DNA from: Pseudocercospora fijiensis CIRAD86
Lineage: Eukaryota; Ascomycota; Dothideomycetes; Mycosphaerellales; Mycosphaerellaceae
Direction: 5' to 3'
Assembly: GCF_000340215.1 (NCBI RefSeq)
Contig: NW_006921532.1
Location: 9,329,172-9,393,171, forward strand
Length of the DNA stretch: 64,000 nucleotides
The position numbers were made by a program, and so were the translations under genes. Under the pieces are notes generated by a model. That model made no database searches. It worked only from the letters and a program-made list of their open reading frames with translations, and was not told the DNA's origin. Position 1 is the stretch's first letter. The number at the start of each line of letters is the position of its first letter. This document shows, one piece after another, positions 21,301 to 33,260 of the stretch.

Positions 21301-24300
21301 TCTACGGAGACTTAGATATAGAATACAAGGAGCCCGAACTAGTAACTCGTAGAGACGATATAGTTTCGGATTTCGTTAATAGTACTACCTAGTTACGGAG
21401 ATCTAAGCAATTCCCGCGTAATAGACTTAAGGTCTTAGGATTTGCTAGCTATACACTTACTAGGGCCGAAGCCCGCTACTAGCCTATAGAACTCGAATTG
21501 TTCGGGGTAGTATAGGCAATTAAGAGGGCCTCTTATATAGTAGATTCCGCGCTAAAGACTATCGTAGTTACCGACTATAGTATAGTTACTACGATAGCGA
21601 AAAAGATATAGATCGTAATAACGGTATCTATAACTAGCCTTAACCGCCGAATTATCTAAGCCGCGGTATACATTTCCTAGTTTACAAACCTCGATATTAT
21701 TTATAGGCCGGATAGGAATTATATCGCTCCTAATATACTCTCCCGATTGTAAGGTACGAGCTCTCCTAATCGATATAACCTTAATATAAGCGGCCTCGAC
21801 GAGATTCCCGCGATGTTAGTAAGGGCGCCGATATTAGAAATGCTACAAAACCCTACGTCTATCGAAGATATCGGGAGCGGTATAAAAAAGGTATATATTA
21901 TAGAAAGATCTAGACGATATACGAACGATGCCTAGAATCGGCCTACGCTAAAGACTAGTACTATATCCCCTCGCCTAGATCCTAGGCCGCGATCCTTAGC
22001 CCTTCCGAACTTCTATCTAAGCGTTCCTATTCTTCCTACTATAGCGTTAGTTAATATAGCATCCCTATCCGGGATCGACTATACTAAGTGTTTTCTTTCG
22101 CGACTCGATAGATATAAATACTAGGCCTACGATAAGATCCCTACATTTTTCTATAGTCTCCGAGGGGAACCTAGCTATTATATTAAAACGGTTATATCGC
22201 TATCCGATAACTTTAAGACCTAGCTAAGATAGGCTTATTAAGAAGACCGTCCGTAGAGACGTTTACTCTCCGTCCTTTAGTCTATCGAGATAGCGTATAT
22301 ATAGGAATAGTAACCTTAGCTAAATCGAATATTAAACTAGTAGGCGAGGAAGAAGCAGAAACGCGAGCGAGATAGAGAGCTTAAGCGAAGATCCGTATAC
22401 CTCGAAGCCGCCTAGCGCAAAGATAGTAGCGAGAAACTATAGGTCTATCCTAAGGCGACGCCCGGCTACCTCCTAAAACCGCCTTCTTTCCGCTCTTTAG
22501 AGGATACGGCCGCTCGTAGTATATAGAACGCGCTTAAGAGACTAGACGATGTTCCTATAGACCTAAAGTCCTTATATAGTATTAGATTCTTTCGGGAGGA
22601 CGGCCTTATCTACTACGTCGACCTAGTTTTACTTTACTCTCGATTATATATTCCTTTCGCCCTTACTTACGAGATCTTTAAGATAGTATATAACCTAAGG
22701 CACTACGCGGGGTTCTAGCGTACGCTCGATCGAGTTAACGCTAGTTTCTATATTAGGAACTGCCGTCGATATTTAGAACGATATATCGATTAGTATAATA
22801 TATATAAGGCGAACTAATCGACTCGGTATAAGCCCTACGGCTAGCTTAACCTAATAGACTCGAAGTATCGACTTCCTATAGACGTCTAAATAGCGGATTA
22901 GATTATAGGACTCCCGCCTACTAACGAAGGTTTCGATACGCTCCTTATAGTTACCTATAAGAAATCTAAGCGAGTTTTACTGCTTCCCGGGAAATGCTAG
23001 TAGACTATAGAAACGTAGGCAGCCTAATACCTTACGTCTATCTAAGAACGATCTTAGCGGGTTGCTAAGGTATTTATTTGCGACCGGGACCCTAAATAGC
23101 TATCCAAATTTTTTACTACGATAATAAAGCTACTAGGTATATCGATCCTCGCCTCTATAGCTTACTACCTATAGATAGATAGCTAGTCTAAGCGTACAAA
23201 TTAGACCGTTAAGATCGCTATACGGTATTTTGTTATAGCAAATCTAGATATATAGTAGACGGACGTCCTTCCCTCCCTTATATCCTATCTCGGGAGTGTT
23301 AAGAATGCGAGCACCGGCGTCTCGCCCGATAAAATGCTTTTCGGGTTCGATTTAAATACCGACGCCTTTATCGGGCTCCGGGAACTATAGCTAAAAGACT
23401 ACGTAACGCTACGATAGTAGTTTCGCGACGCAGCCGAGGAATCTATAGCCTTCGTAGCGGTAGATATAAAGCACCGCTACGATGCTAAGCATTAGTATAT
23501 ATTCTTCGAGCCGGGAGACTATACTATACTTAGGCTATATTACGGATATCGCATATATAGTTAGAGCTATCGCAAATATAGCAATTAGGCTATAGGCCCT
23601 TTTAAGATTAAGAGAAGGATAGGCAAGCTAGCCTATAAACTAGAGCTGCCGAAATTAGCTAAGTTCTATCCGGTAATATCGATCGCGTAGCTTAAGCTAG
23701 CCCCTAACCTAGTAAAGGACCCGTTTGCAAGACTATACGACCGTATCCCCGTACCGATAGACCTAGAGTCTAAGCAACTAGCAATAACTCCTAAACGCAT
23801 TTTAGGGAAGCGCAGTTCTAGAGGAAAAACGGAATATCTAGTTAAGTAGAAGGACGAGCAGCCGATAATAAATAAATAGATTAGGGTAGACGACCTTCTA
23901 GAGAGCAACGCTTATCTAATCGACTAGTTCGAGGACTCCTAAATTACGGATAAGTAGATTAGTTAGATAAAACTATCCCTAATATTACGAATACCTACGT
24001 AGGTCGCGCCGATAGTAAAGCGACTCTAGTCTAATAACAATAAGGAGGAATAGCTATAGCGAGATACGTAGCCTATAAGACGGTAGCCGCTAAGAGGAGG
24101 TAGAAGGCCGAACTACGCGGAAGATAGCGACCCTAAGTCTATTAAGAGGGCTACCTAACCTAACGTTTAGGAAGCGTAGATAGGTTAGTCGGCTACCGAT
24201 ATAGACCCGAACCGGCTAACTTCGCTAGTAAGCAAAAATGCTACGTTAAGCGAATCGATTAGCTTAGACGCATATCGTTTCCGCGATAGCGGTAGCTACG

Positions 24301-24830
24301 ACGCCCGGAAACAGGCTAAGACCTTAGGTCTACTAACCGTATCTAACGTTAGATCGCGCGAACTAAAGGCTAGGGCGCTTATCCTAATAGTAAGGCGCCT
24401 TACTAAGGAGGAAATCTAGCGATAGAGAGATACTCCTACCCTACTAAATATACAAGTAGGGGCGTATCGTAGAATCCTCCGTAACGATACCTTACCGTCC
24501 TTTTTTACTACGCTACATTTCCCTCTAATTACTACGAATCGGTACCTCGATCTATAGCTATAGGTTTTTCCCTCGTTAGGAGAAATCTAAGAAGTTTTCC
24601 GGGAAAATTACCTAGACAGATCTTACACGTATTATAGACCTAGATATTAGGCCTAAGAGGCTACCCTATCTTTCTCCCTTACCCTTACTTCCGACTATTC
24701 TAGCGCCTTCTATCTATTAGATATATGCGGCTAGAATAAGGTTTGTATACCCGCGCGACCGTTACGTAGAAGCTCGGACTATATCGCCGAAGTAACATTT
24801 TAACTATCGCTCGAATTAATAATAATAATA
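18380..24830 (+). pseudogene. Chromovirus pol (protease-RT-RNase H-integrase-chromodomain), RIP-degraded
   Basis: One frame (codon starts divisible by three) carries every pol domain in the Ty3/Gypsy order. Protease: CLDTSTKVSIID at about 19.07 kb and NILLGIDIITPVGF at about 19.31 kb. Reverse transcriptase: KYISIIDARSIFYQFVV at about 20.55 kb, then RYINDIVLGS at about 20.74 kb in place of the YxDD box, then KAFLGF and EQLKQYLGLVGYL. RNase H: the IDVN segment near 21.25 kb, AEARYQPIELELFGVV near 21.47 kb and VTDYS near 21.57 kb. Integrase: remnant HHCC near 22.7-22.8 kb, then ADQIIGLPPT and FICDRDPKQLSKFF near 23.08 kb. Chromodomain: EYLVK, KDEQPI and RVDDLLESNAYLIDQF near 23.83-23.93 kb. The frame seems to extend into an unassigned tail up to about 24.8 kb. 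Many TAG/TAA stops make it inactive. Confidence 0.9.
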
Positions 24831-25063
24831 ATATATATAGCGACGAGGCGTAATAAGCATACGAGGCGTACAACTATAGCTGTCTATATTATAGCAACAT
24901 TAAACAAGCATTATAAAGAAGCATTACTACCGATATAGCCGGAGGATCGAAGCTTTAGTAGAAGCGCGGCGCGATAATATTCGGTTAGAAGGACACGCCT
25001 CTACTAGAGTATACGCCTCTACTAGGCGGTACCCCTAAAACGCCTCCGTCTAGCTAGGTAACA

Positions 25064-28000
25064 ATGTCGCTATAGCGCGGCGAAGACCCTAAGGGAATAG
25101 AATAAGGTAACGAAGTAGAGAATAGAGAGAATTCTAAGGCAATAGAAATAGATAGAGAAGATAGCAATAATAACTATAAGGGAAATAGAGGACAGGAGCC
25201 TATTCCCGAGAATAAAGAGAATAAGAATAAAGAGAATAAAAACGAAGAAAATGAAAATAAAAAAACTAATAATAAGGAAGGGGAGCCTATTCCTAGAACT
25301 AAGAATAAGGATGCTACTAGAAATAGGGGAAATCCCGAGAATAGTTAATCTACTGCTCTAAATAATAAGGGAGCAGTAGTAAGGCAGGCTATGCCTACTA
25401 ATAGGGAAGAGTAAGGATAGGATAACGACGAGGCTAAGAAAGAGGTTTCCGATAACGGCGGAGAAGAAGAGCAGGGTTAGTAGGCTACTAAGAGATAGGC
25501 GCCTAAGACGAAGCGTCTTATTATCGCGCTACCTAAGCCAGGCGAAATCCTACGCATACTATACCTAGATAAGGTACCGAGGTTTTCTAATATGCTCTCG
25601 TATATTAATAGGGCTAGGTATAAGGCTAACGCCGTCTCGGACGTACTAGGCATACTAGTACGCTCTATTAACGGTATAATACGGCGCGAATACAAACTCC
25701 TATATAAGATTGCAACGAACGGCAGGCCGGAAAAGGCTTTAGTGCTATAGTTACCCGCAGCTCCTATCTACGCCGAGCGGTATACGGCTTTCGGCACTCC
25801 TCGAATCGAGTATACGCTTATACCTTAGGTCTATAAGACGATTAGCGCCTTAGGCAATTGCCTATATTATACCTTAGAGACTAGCTATAACGCCGACGCG
25901 CCGCACTATTACGATACCTACGATTAGTAGAGTCGCGAACGCCTCGACCTCTACGAGTAAAAGCTTCGCGACGGTATAGAGACTAAGGCTAGACGCTAGG
26001 TCTATCGCAAAGAATCGAAAGAAGAGGGCCTTAGGGACGACAGTTATACCGCCCTATAGGTCGAATTAGAGACAGAGGGCGAGCGCGCCGCACGTCTCGC
26101 CGATATTAAGAAGGCCTTAAAAGCTAAGCTCGACTAGTATAAGAGGAAGTTTAAGAAAAAGGATAATAAGGGCCGCGATATATATAGTAACTACCTCTAG
26201 CCGGACCTCGCCTTCTTTAAGAACGAGTACGATTTCGATACCGACGAGGACAAGCCTACCTAAGCTAGAAAGAAGGCTATCCTCGGCGCGCGTACGGTAT
26301 TGCGAGCTAATTAGTTTATCGATATACTACCTAACGGACTAGCGGCATACCTCTTAAAGGTCTAGCTATTGTATTTCGACCTTAACGAGTTTAAGACGGC
26401 GCTCGTCGACCTAGACGCTATATACGGTTCCGAGAAGTACGTAAATTAGTAACACGCCCCTCCCGGCGAATAGCTAAAGGCGATCTAGAAGAGTACGGAC
26501 GAGATCTACCCTCCTAAATAGATAAGGAAAGGACAGAGCGGACTAAGGAACCCTTACTATAGTACTAATATACGCTTACTCGAGTAGGCGACCGCTAGTA
26601 ATAAGCTGCTATACGACATTAACGAAGACGGCTTCTCTACGGATAACTCGATTATATACGCCCCTAAGGCTCTAGAGGACTTTTCTATACCGGACTACGC
26701 TATCCTAAAATACGAGCGCGACAGTTTTGCTTGCGTAATAGCTTTTTAGAAGACTTACTAAGGCTAAATAACGCCTCTAGCCGTTGCCTACTGCGCGTTA
26801 GTATACTAGGTTACAAAGGGAGCGTACTACCTCGTAAGCTGCCTAGAGGTAGCAAGTTATTTCGCCGGACTAATCGCCGATATAGTCGAGCGCTATAAAA
26901 AAGACCTAAAACAGAAAATTGCCGCTAACCTTAAGTCTATTCTCGACATCTTCTATAAACCCTTCCTAGCGCTAGTCTTTTAGGGCGAGTAGCTAAAAAT
27001 ATAGCGATCGATATATATATAGCTAATCGTAGTACTAGTAGACGACAAAAGCTAGCAATTAGAATACGGCGCTATTACTAAGGACTTCGAGCGCGTTATC
27101 CGCAACTTTTAGATATAGTTAGGCCGTTTCCCGCTAGGCCTACGCGCCCTACTAATAGACCTAATATTAAGTCTTATACCGGCTACCTAAGGCATAATCT
27201 TTTAGGACATTCCTTTAGCCTACTACGAAGAAAAAGCTAAGGCGATAACGAAAGACAGATACTAACGCCCGGCGATACTACTATATCCTAACTATATAAA
27301 GTAGAAGAAAGCAATCGACTAGAGGATATCTATATAGACTAAGAAATTCAAGGCTAAACTCTAAGAATAGAAGGCCTAGGAGCAGGCCGACGCAAAGGCT
27401 TAGAAAGCAGCCTAGAAAGCCGCGAAAGTATAGAAGGCCGCCTCTACCTCGATAGCTAGAAAGCGTAAGAATGCGCCTACGTCGGCCCTAACTGCCGCTA
27501 AAAAGGCTAAGTCTACTAAAGCCGATAATAGTAGAGCTAACCCGCTAACTACCGCTAAAAAGGCTAAGTCGACTAAAGCCGACCCGCTAACCGCTACTAA
27601 AAAGGCTAAGTCTACTAAAGCCGACGATAGCAAAGCCGACTTAGGTGCCGGGAAAGGCAAATCTATAAAGGCGCCCGCCGGGAAGGCCGCAATAGTAAGA
27701 AAGGCTAAGTCTACTAAAGCGCAAACCGCGGCGCCGGAGAAAGCAACCGGCAAGGGCAATTTAGACTCGAGTAAGCCTACAACTCGCGTAGATAAGGAGA
27801 TCTTGCCTATAGACGCCGCCGTCTACGTAGAACTACCTTTCTAAGGGCTTCTTACGGATTCGACGATCTGCCTCCTTACGAGCCGTTTCGACTTTCCGAG
27901 ACTTATAATAGCTTTCCGTAACGCAGACTTAGGGCGGGTACTGCCCGGTAACAAGCTACGTCTATTAAGGGAATAGGAGAAGGATTTCATCCGCCGCTTA

Positions 28001-29700
28001 GTAGCTTTTTGCAAACTTAATATCGACGCTAGCTAGCTTATCTTCGCGATATTCCTAAACAAAGAATAGAAAGCCTACCTCTACTATCTAATACTAGTCG
28101 CGTCAAATTTTAACTACGAGTGCAGAAACATTCACTTCTAGGTCTCCTAAATACTAGTATCCGCTTAAGACAAGATCGAGAAAATTAGTAAAACCGACCC
28201 TTTTTTAAATCGAGATTTCGTTGCTAGTATATCTAGAGACGACAAAGACGCCGATATAAACGCTTTCTGTAACTAGACGAACTAGATACTAAGTTACGCC
28301 CCTAAACAAATAATAAACGTTATTTAATAAAACGGCGACCGTTTAATGCTTTACCTAATAAGTAAGCTCCTTATATCGGCGGTGCCCTTACTATTAAAGG
28401 CCGCTATCCTTCGGTACTAGATAAAGGCGCTCGTTCTAATAGACGGGAATAACGAGATCTAGCCTATACCCTAGGCGACTGTCGTTTACTATAAGGGAGA
28501 TAACGACGTTAGATAGCTGCTTAAGTACTTCGCGCGGGAACTCGACGACCGAAGTAGCGGACGGCCGCTATAGCAAATCGCGACTAAGGATACCGGGTAC
28601 TCTAGGTCTACTATAGACAACGCGTTTTAGCCCCCTAGGGAGGATGTTCTCGATAAGCTCGAGGCCGTAAAACAGCTATATTTTGCGGAGCTAATATATA
28701 TCCGCCCTATAAAGATAGTCTAGTAAATTCCGCCGGAGCCTACGTCTATCGACGATAGCCGTATCTTACTAATTAAGGCGATACGCGACTATAGATAGAA
28801 CGACGACGACTTTCGGAAGGTATTAGCTATATTATAAGGAAATTAGTAGGAGGATACCAATCCGTAAGAATTTAAGCAATACGTCGGCCTCCTTATAAGA
28901 GCCGTCGGCGACGCGCTCGAAGATAGCGGCTACGATTAAGTAATAGACGACGAAGACCTCGCCGAACTAGACGCCGACGAGAGGTTATAGTACAAGAGAT
29001 ATATCGCGCTATATTAGAAGTTCGGTACCGCGTTTGCCTAACTACTAGAAGAGAATTAGAGAGAGGTTATAAACTATAGCAACTAATTCGACTAGGAAGG
29101 CACCGAATAGGACGGCAAATTCGACCCTACTAACCTCGATAATATTATAGAGTTTATAAATATACTCGCCGATTTCTAGTTAGAAGACGGTACTATTAAA
29201 TACGATAACGAAAACGAGCCGACCCTAAGTCTACCTCTAATTATCGATTCTATCTAGCGTATATCTAAAGAACCTAACTCCGCTACGAATGCGATTAAGG
29301 CTATAAAAGACCTGCCGCTACTATAGTACCTTAGACAAGAGGAAAGCGACCTTTTTAAACTGCTTGCCGCGCTCTATAGATTAGCACGACCGAGCGGCGA
29401 TAAGGGCCTACGTAAGGCGCTCGGAAAACTTACTATAGAGACTTTTAATAGTCTACATCCTACTAACAAGAAAAAGGGCCTCTGCTTTCTAGAACTGCGC
29501 CCTCTATAGTAAGGAGAACCCGACAACGAGCATCCTAGAGACCCCGTAGTTAGCGAATAGTAGTGCTTCTTGCACTCTCGCGCGTTAACGACCTAGCTAG
29601 AGGAAATAGGATATTAAGCATTAGCGGGCAAGGAAGAATAGGGATAGCGAGACGAAAAATAGGGGCGTATAGCCTAAAATCTCTTTTATTATATATATAG
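25064..29700 (+). pseudogene. Extra 3' frame of the chromovirus, about 1,550 codons, unrecognised, RIP-degraded
   Basis: An ATG at 25064 opens a frame that I checked at 25064, 25502, 27482 and 29399: all are in the same phase, and the text between reads as protein once TAG/TAA are taken as RIP-converted Gln/Trp codons. The start is acidic and Asn/Lys/Glu-rich (PENKENKNKENKNEENEN). Next is a folded-looking stretch (RLIIALPKPGEILRILYLD, KVPRFSNMLSYINRARYK). A charged helical part includes DIKKALKAKLDQYKRKFKKK. A middle region has NNAPKALEDF-like and SILDIFYKPFLALVF motifs. A Lys-rich repeat, KKAKSTKAD, recurs about five times at 27.49-27.73 kb. A long acidic C-terminal part follows (VIDDEDLAELDADE, DLPLL, KKKGLCFLELRPL). 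I recognise no domain: it does not look like RT, integrase or a classical envelope protein. It lies on the same strand as pol, inside the LTRs. Confidence 0.7.
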
Positions 29701-29737
29701 ATACTAAGTCTACCGTCCGCGTAGTCGCGGACATTTC

Positions 29738-29750
29738 GGGACCGGGGGAT
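29738..29750 (+). other. Polypurine tract before the 3' LTR
   Basis: The bases GGGACCGGGGGAT end two bases before the right LTR, where the plus-strand primer of an LTR retrotransposon is expected. The tract is not perfectly purine but fits in position and G content. Confidence 0.6.
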
Positions 29751-29752
29751 TC

Positions 29753-29874
29753 TATTACGAAGGTAGGCATAGGCATAGGCTAGGCAGGAGGCCCTAGCCT
29801 CCTATAGTACATACTTCTCTAAGCCTAGATAGACTTAGAATAATAATCCACTTTATAATATACGATATATAATA
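29753..29874 (+). repeat. 3' LTR of the chromovirus (122 bp)
   Basis: It matches the left LTR over all 122 positions with 7 transitions. It keeps C at several CpA sites where the left copy has T, and it has T at the last CA where the left copy has C. The two LTRs have therefore been hit by RIP independently. Confidence 0.92.
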
Positions 29875-29879
29875 GTAGC
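29875..29879 (+). repeat. Right target-site duplication (GTAGC)
   Basis: This is an identical copy of the five bases before the left LTR. It also belongs to the MULE transposase frame on the minus strand. Confidence 0.85.
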
Positions 29880-31955
29880 CCTCGCTAGGCGATAGAAGTC
29901 TTCCTTAAAGTTATCGATAATATAATAAAGAAGAATATAGTAATTGCGCTCTAATACGCCGTTACTAGCAGCTCCTTCTAGTAAGGCTTCTACCGTAGCT
30001 AGGTCGTCGATTAGTATATAATTGCTATTAAACTACTCCTCGTAGACCGTCGAGGCGTTATTTAAGCCTTATTTACTATCTATTACCTTCTAGTGGTCTA
30101 TATACTCGTCTACCTACTTCCGAGACAACTAGTTATCCTTAAACTCGCTATTAAATAGTATATAGCAGCAAGGCTAGTGCTAACTAAGGAAGAATAGGCA
30201 AGGGCACTTAGAAGGTATCTCTTCGTTAAGGGTAGGTTTAAAACGAGACTAGGTAATAGCACCTCGCTCGTACCGTAAACGTACAATCTTATACTGCTTG
30301 CTAATCTTCGTCTATAGATAGTATAGCAATTCTTAAAGCCTCGAGTATCTAAGGGAGCAGAAAAGTAGCAATTATAGTATAGAAGCTTTAGTAACGTCGG
30401 CTTTGTTATACTAGTAGTCGTTAATATCTAGAGAGTATATAAGGGCGCCTACGAGTAACTAGTTATAGATTGTCGTCTTGTTACTGCGCTTAAAATAGGC
30501 ATAATAGCCTTTAATATAGCTAGTAGTACGCGTCTACGAGGAAAGTTAGCTCTAACTATAGTACGCGATTAGGAAGAAATAGCTATATTTACCTATAAAA
30601 CGCGTAGATTGCCCTATCGAGCGTATACGTACTAGAGCTCGGCGTACTCGATTGTCTACTCTCGTTTAAAGTAGGCGGCTAATAGATCCTACTAACTACC
30701 TAGTAGCGAGGCTTCTATAAGCTATATATATTAAAGAGCCTAGGTCCGGTCTTCTATAAAATATAGCGTACTAAATAGAGCCTATTATGTCTTCTTATAA
30801 CTACGCTTAATACTAAACTTCTTTCTAATAGTCTCGATAACGTGTCGCTAGTATAGATATACTATAACTTTATTATTAAAAGCTAGCCGGAAGGCAGCCT
30901 ATTCGCTTATAGAGTTATTAACAATCGTCTATCTAAGGTACTAGCTACTAGGCTTCTTATAATCGGCCTACGAAGACAAGTGCTAGAAGCTAGTTGCAAG
31001 AACAATAGTATACTAGCTCTCGATAAGTATATAAGCGATAGGGTATTAGAAGTTGTTTTCGTCTCGTACGAATAGATTAACGAGGAAGAAGCTAGTATTA
31101 TTAGTATCGTAGGTAGCGTCTTGCGATAAGAACTCGCTATACCTCTTAAGTAGCTTAATGCCCTTCTTAGTAGTATATATAATACCCTATTTAAGACCTT
31201 TAGACGTCTGTACCTAGAAGACCTAGCAATAACAACTACGCTTAACCGTATACTCTCTCGCCTCTTTAATTTGCTATAGAATAGCGCTTTTGCTAGAGAC
31301 AATATAGCGCTTATCTCGATTGTAGTACGGTAAGCTTCTTACTAGGTTATATAACGTCTAATACTAAACAGCGTAGCTACTAATATTGCTATAGTTATCC
31401 TTTAAAAAGTCTCTTATACGACTAACTTGTAGTAATCTATCTAGCTTCTCTTAACCTATCTCTTTTAGGTATACGTTAGTCCGCCGAGCGTCGCTATACT
31501 ATAAGGTATAGGTATGTTTTTGTCGATAATCGGTACGCTAGACAAGGACCTTCGTAGGCTTACTATTAATAGTATTATAGTAGCGCAATATAATAAGATT
31601 AAGCCTATAAGGCTCGAAGGGCGTATATTCTAGCTTTAGGCGACTAGAAATAGTATCCTCGACCTTCTTCTTCTTTACTTCCGCCGCTTCTATCCGCTTA
31701 GCCTTAATATACTTATAATAGGACCTAGAAACGATACTACTATTACGGTCTGCTTTAGGGACTATTATACGAGTATAGCTATATATATTAGATATTAGTT
31801 TAATAGTAACAATCTATTTAGTATAGGATAGCGGTATATCCTTATCGATAAGGAAGAGTCTATTACGAAGGACGCTAAGATTGCTAAGCGTATTACCGTT
31901 AGATATAGCGACAGCCGGTAGTTCCTCTATTATAGCGATAATAGAGGTAACGAGG
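29875..31955 (-). pseudogene. MULE (FAR1-like) transposase, RIP-degraded and split
   Basis: Reading the minus strand, the N-terminal part starts near 31.95 kb (NRLFLIDKDIPLSY). At about 31.1 kb is SQDATYDTNN followed by FVRDENNF and YPIAYILIES. This matches the DATY... and LFVxRDExxxxxPxAY blocks around the first catalytic Asp of Mutator-like transposases. Near 30.5 kb SYIKGYYAYFKRSNK corresponds to the TSRxExxHAxLKR block. Near 30.2 kb PSKCPCLFFL followed by HxPCCY gives the CxC...HxC spacing of a SWIM zinc finger. The DATY part and the SWIM part are in different phases, so there is a frameshift at about 30.5-30.7 kb besides many TAG/TAA stops. The C-terminus continues at 14622 and below. 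It cannot encode an active enzyme. Confidence 0.82.
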
Positions 31956-31970
31956 TAGTAGTGATTTCAA

Positions 31971-33260
31971 AATTCCCAAAATTATAACGCGAATGTATAC
32001 GAATTTCATGGTCTTAGCGGGGCACACAAAACGTTATTCAATTGTGGATCTCTACGGAATGCGCCACCCGAGAATTAGCGCGTTGCCAGAATACAGACAC
32101 CTGCGGCGAATCGAAGCCAGTCATGTACGCCGACGGCGTGCTCGCGCGAACAACAGCACGAGTTCGGCATGTCGCAATGACCTGTCTCTCCCTGCAGCCT
32201 GCAGGACATGACTCTCCGCGAACGGCATTAAAAGCAGCTTCATAAGAAGGGACCTTGATTGACGCAGCCACCGATCCAAGCGCCTCAGCCATTCCGATTT
32301 GGCGACTCCGAAAAAACGTGACAAGTTGGCTGTGCGATTCGCGCACTTTCGTGATCAACGACGTTTTGGCTGCTTCTACTTTGCACTTCGATATACTCCG
32401 AGCATCGGCAGACCCGCAGTTTGTATGGCATGGGATGTTCAGGTACATGATATATCTTCGCCGCTGCAGTGCTATGACCGCGTCAAACCTATCTGCGACG
32501 TGACGAGGGCTTCATCACCCTATCCAGTTTGTGCGAGACCGTCTGAAGCTCCGACGATTGCCCCCTTACTCTCTGCTGCTTGCATTCACAACTTCAGGGC
32601 AGCCCGACGTTTCGCACAATGCCAAGCATGTATTCTATGTCCTTTCTCGACTTCGACTACCGCTGACACAATCCTTGACTTGTCAAGCCATATGGCTATT
32701 TCATGGTTCACCGAAAGCTTACCATCCACCACTACATCTCCAGTGGCGTAGCAGTCAGCCAACAACCACGCTTTCCATACAAGGACTGTAGATGTGATAT
32801 GCATATGACTTTAGGTTTGCCACAGAGGCGGTGTGCAAGGCGAAGTAGAGCTTTGTTTTATGATACGCACGGCACGCGAGGATGCAGACCGGCTTTCATG
32901 GATGAGTGTGTGAATGTCTTCCTGCATTGCAGAAGCTTCTGCATATTCCTCGCAGATGGAGCACACTGATGAGAGCGGAATGCGGCAGTCAATCAGACCG
33001 ACTTGAATTTATGTAATAACTGTCTGTTTTCGAACAGCGAGCTTTGTACTTGCCAGAAAAGCTTGTACATCGAAGGAAACGACAGTACTACATCACTTCC
33101 TAATTGCGATCACGTAGATTGCATTCGAACGTACAATTTGTTAGTCTTTGCATTGGAGGCGGAGCCGAAAGTAAAGAGGCTTAAGACAAAATTCCATCGC
33201 TATTCAACCTGTATTCGCACTGTCAGTATGCCAGATCAATGGATGTTGTCTTCTGTTCCC
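31971..33260. other. Spacer between the transposon block and the acetolactate synthase gene
   Basis: Composition returns to normal here, with frequent CA and TG. Overlapping short frames occur on both strands, but none has a recognisable product. The right part should hold the 3' UTR of the synthase gene. Confidence 0.5.

Larger units (their letters stand above)
14623..29874 (+). mobile_element. 15.25-kb Ty3/Gypsy chromovirus, RIP-inactivated, inserted in a MULE
   Basis: The element is bounded by two 122-bp LTRs and a perfect GTAGC target duplication. On the plus strand it shows, in order, a leader, a first open frame (about 15.05-15.96 kb), a gag-like frame (about 15.96-18.35 kb), a pol frame (about 18.4-24.8 kb) with protease, RT, RNase H, integrase and chromodomain, and a further frame of about 1,550 codons (25064 to about 29700). 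A purine-rich tract precedes the right LTR. All frames are interrupted by TAG and TAA; TGA is practically absent. CpA and TpG are heavily depleted while CpG remains common, which is the mark of RIP. The usual fungal Gypsy element is about 5.5-8 kb, so this one is roughly twice as long. Confidence 0.9.
29875..31970 (-). mobile_element. Right fragment of the MULE DNA transposon (5' part of element)
   Basis: This is the larger piece of the split Mutator-like element, with most of its transposase on the minus strand. Together with 13703-14622 the element is about 3 kb. The outer end is placed near 31970, where CpA/TpG-poor sequence gives way to ordinary DNA. I could not demonstrate terminal inverted repeats or an 8-11 bp target duplication; the ends share only fragments such as ACCTCG. 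Confidence 0.75.

Noticed and set aside
27412..27759. 115-aa minus-strand frame rich in Ala, Leu and Val, looking like repeated membrane segments
   Set aside because: It is the antisense of the Lys-rich KKAKSTKAD repeat of the extra chromovirus frame.
30907..31302. 131-aa minus-strand open frame in the MULE
   Set aside because: It is out of phase with the DATY-containing transposase frame; its length reflects loss of TGA in RIPped DNA, not coding.
32038..32751. Candidate gene between the transposon block and the acetolactate synthase gene
   Set aside because: The frames of 130-150 aa overlap on opposite strands, have no recognisable motif and no convincing splice continuation.
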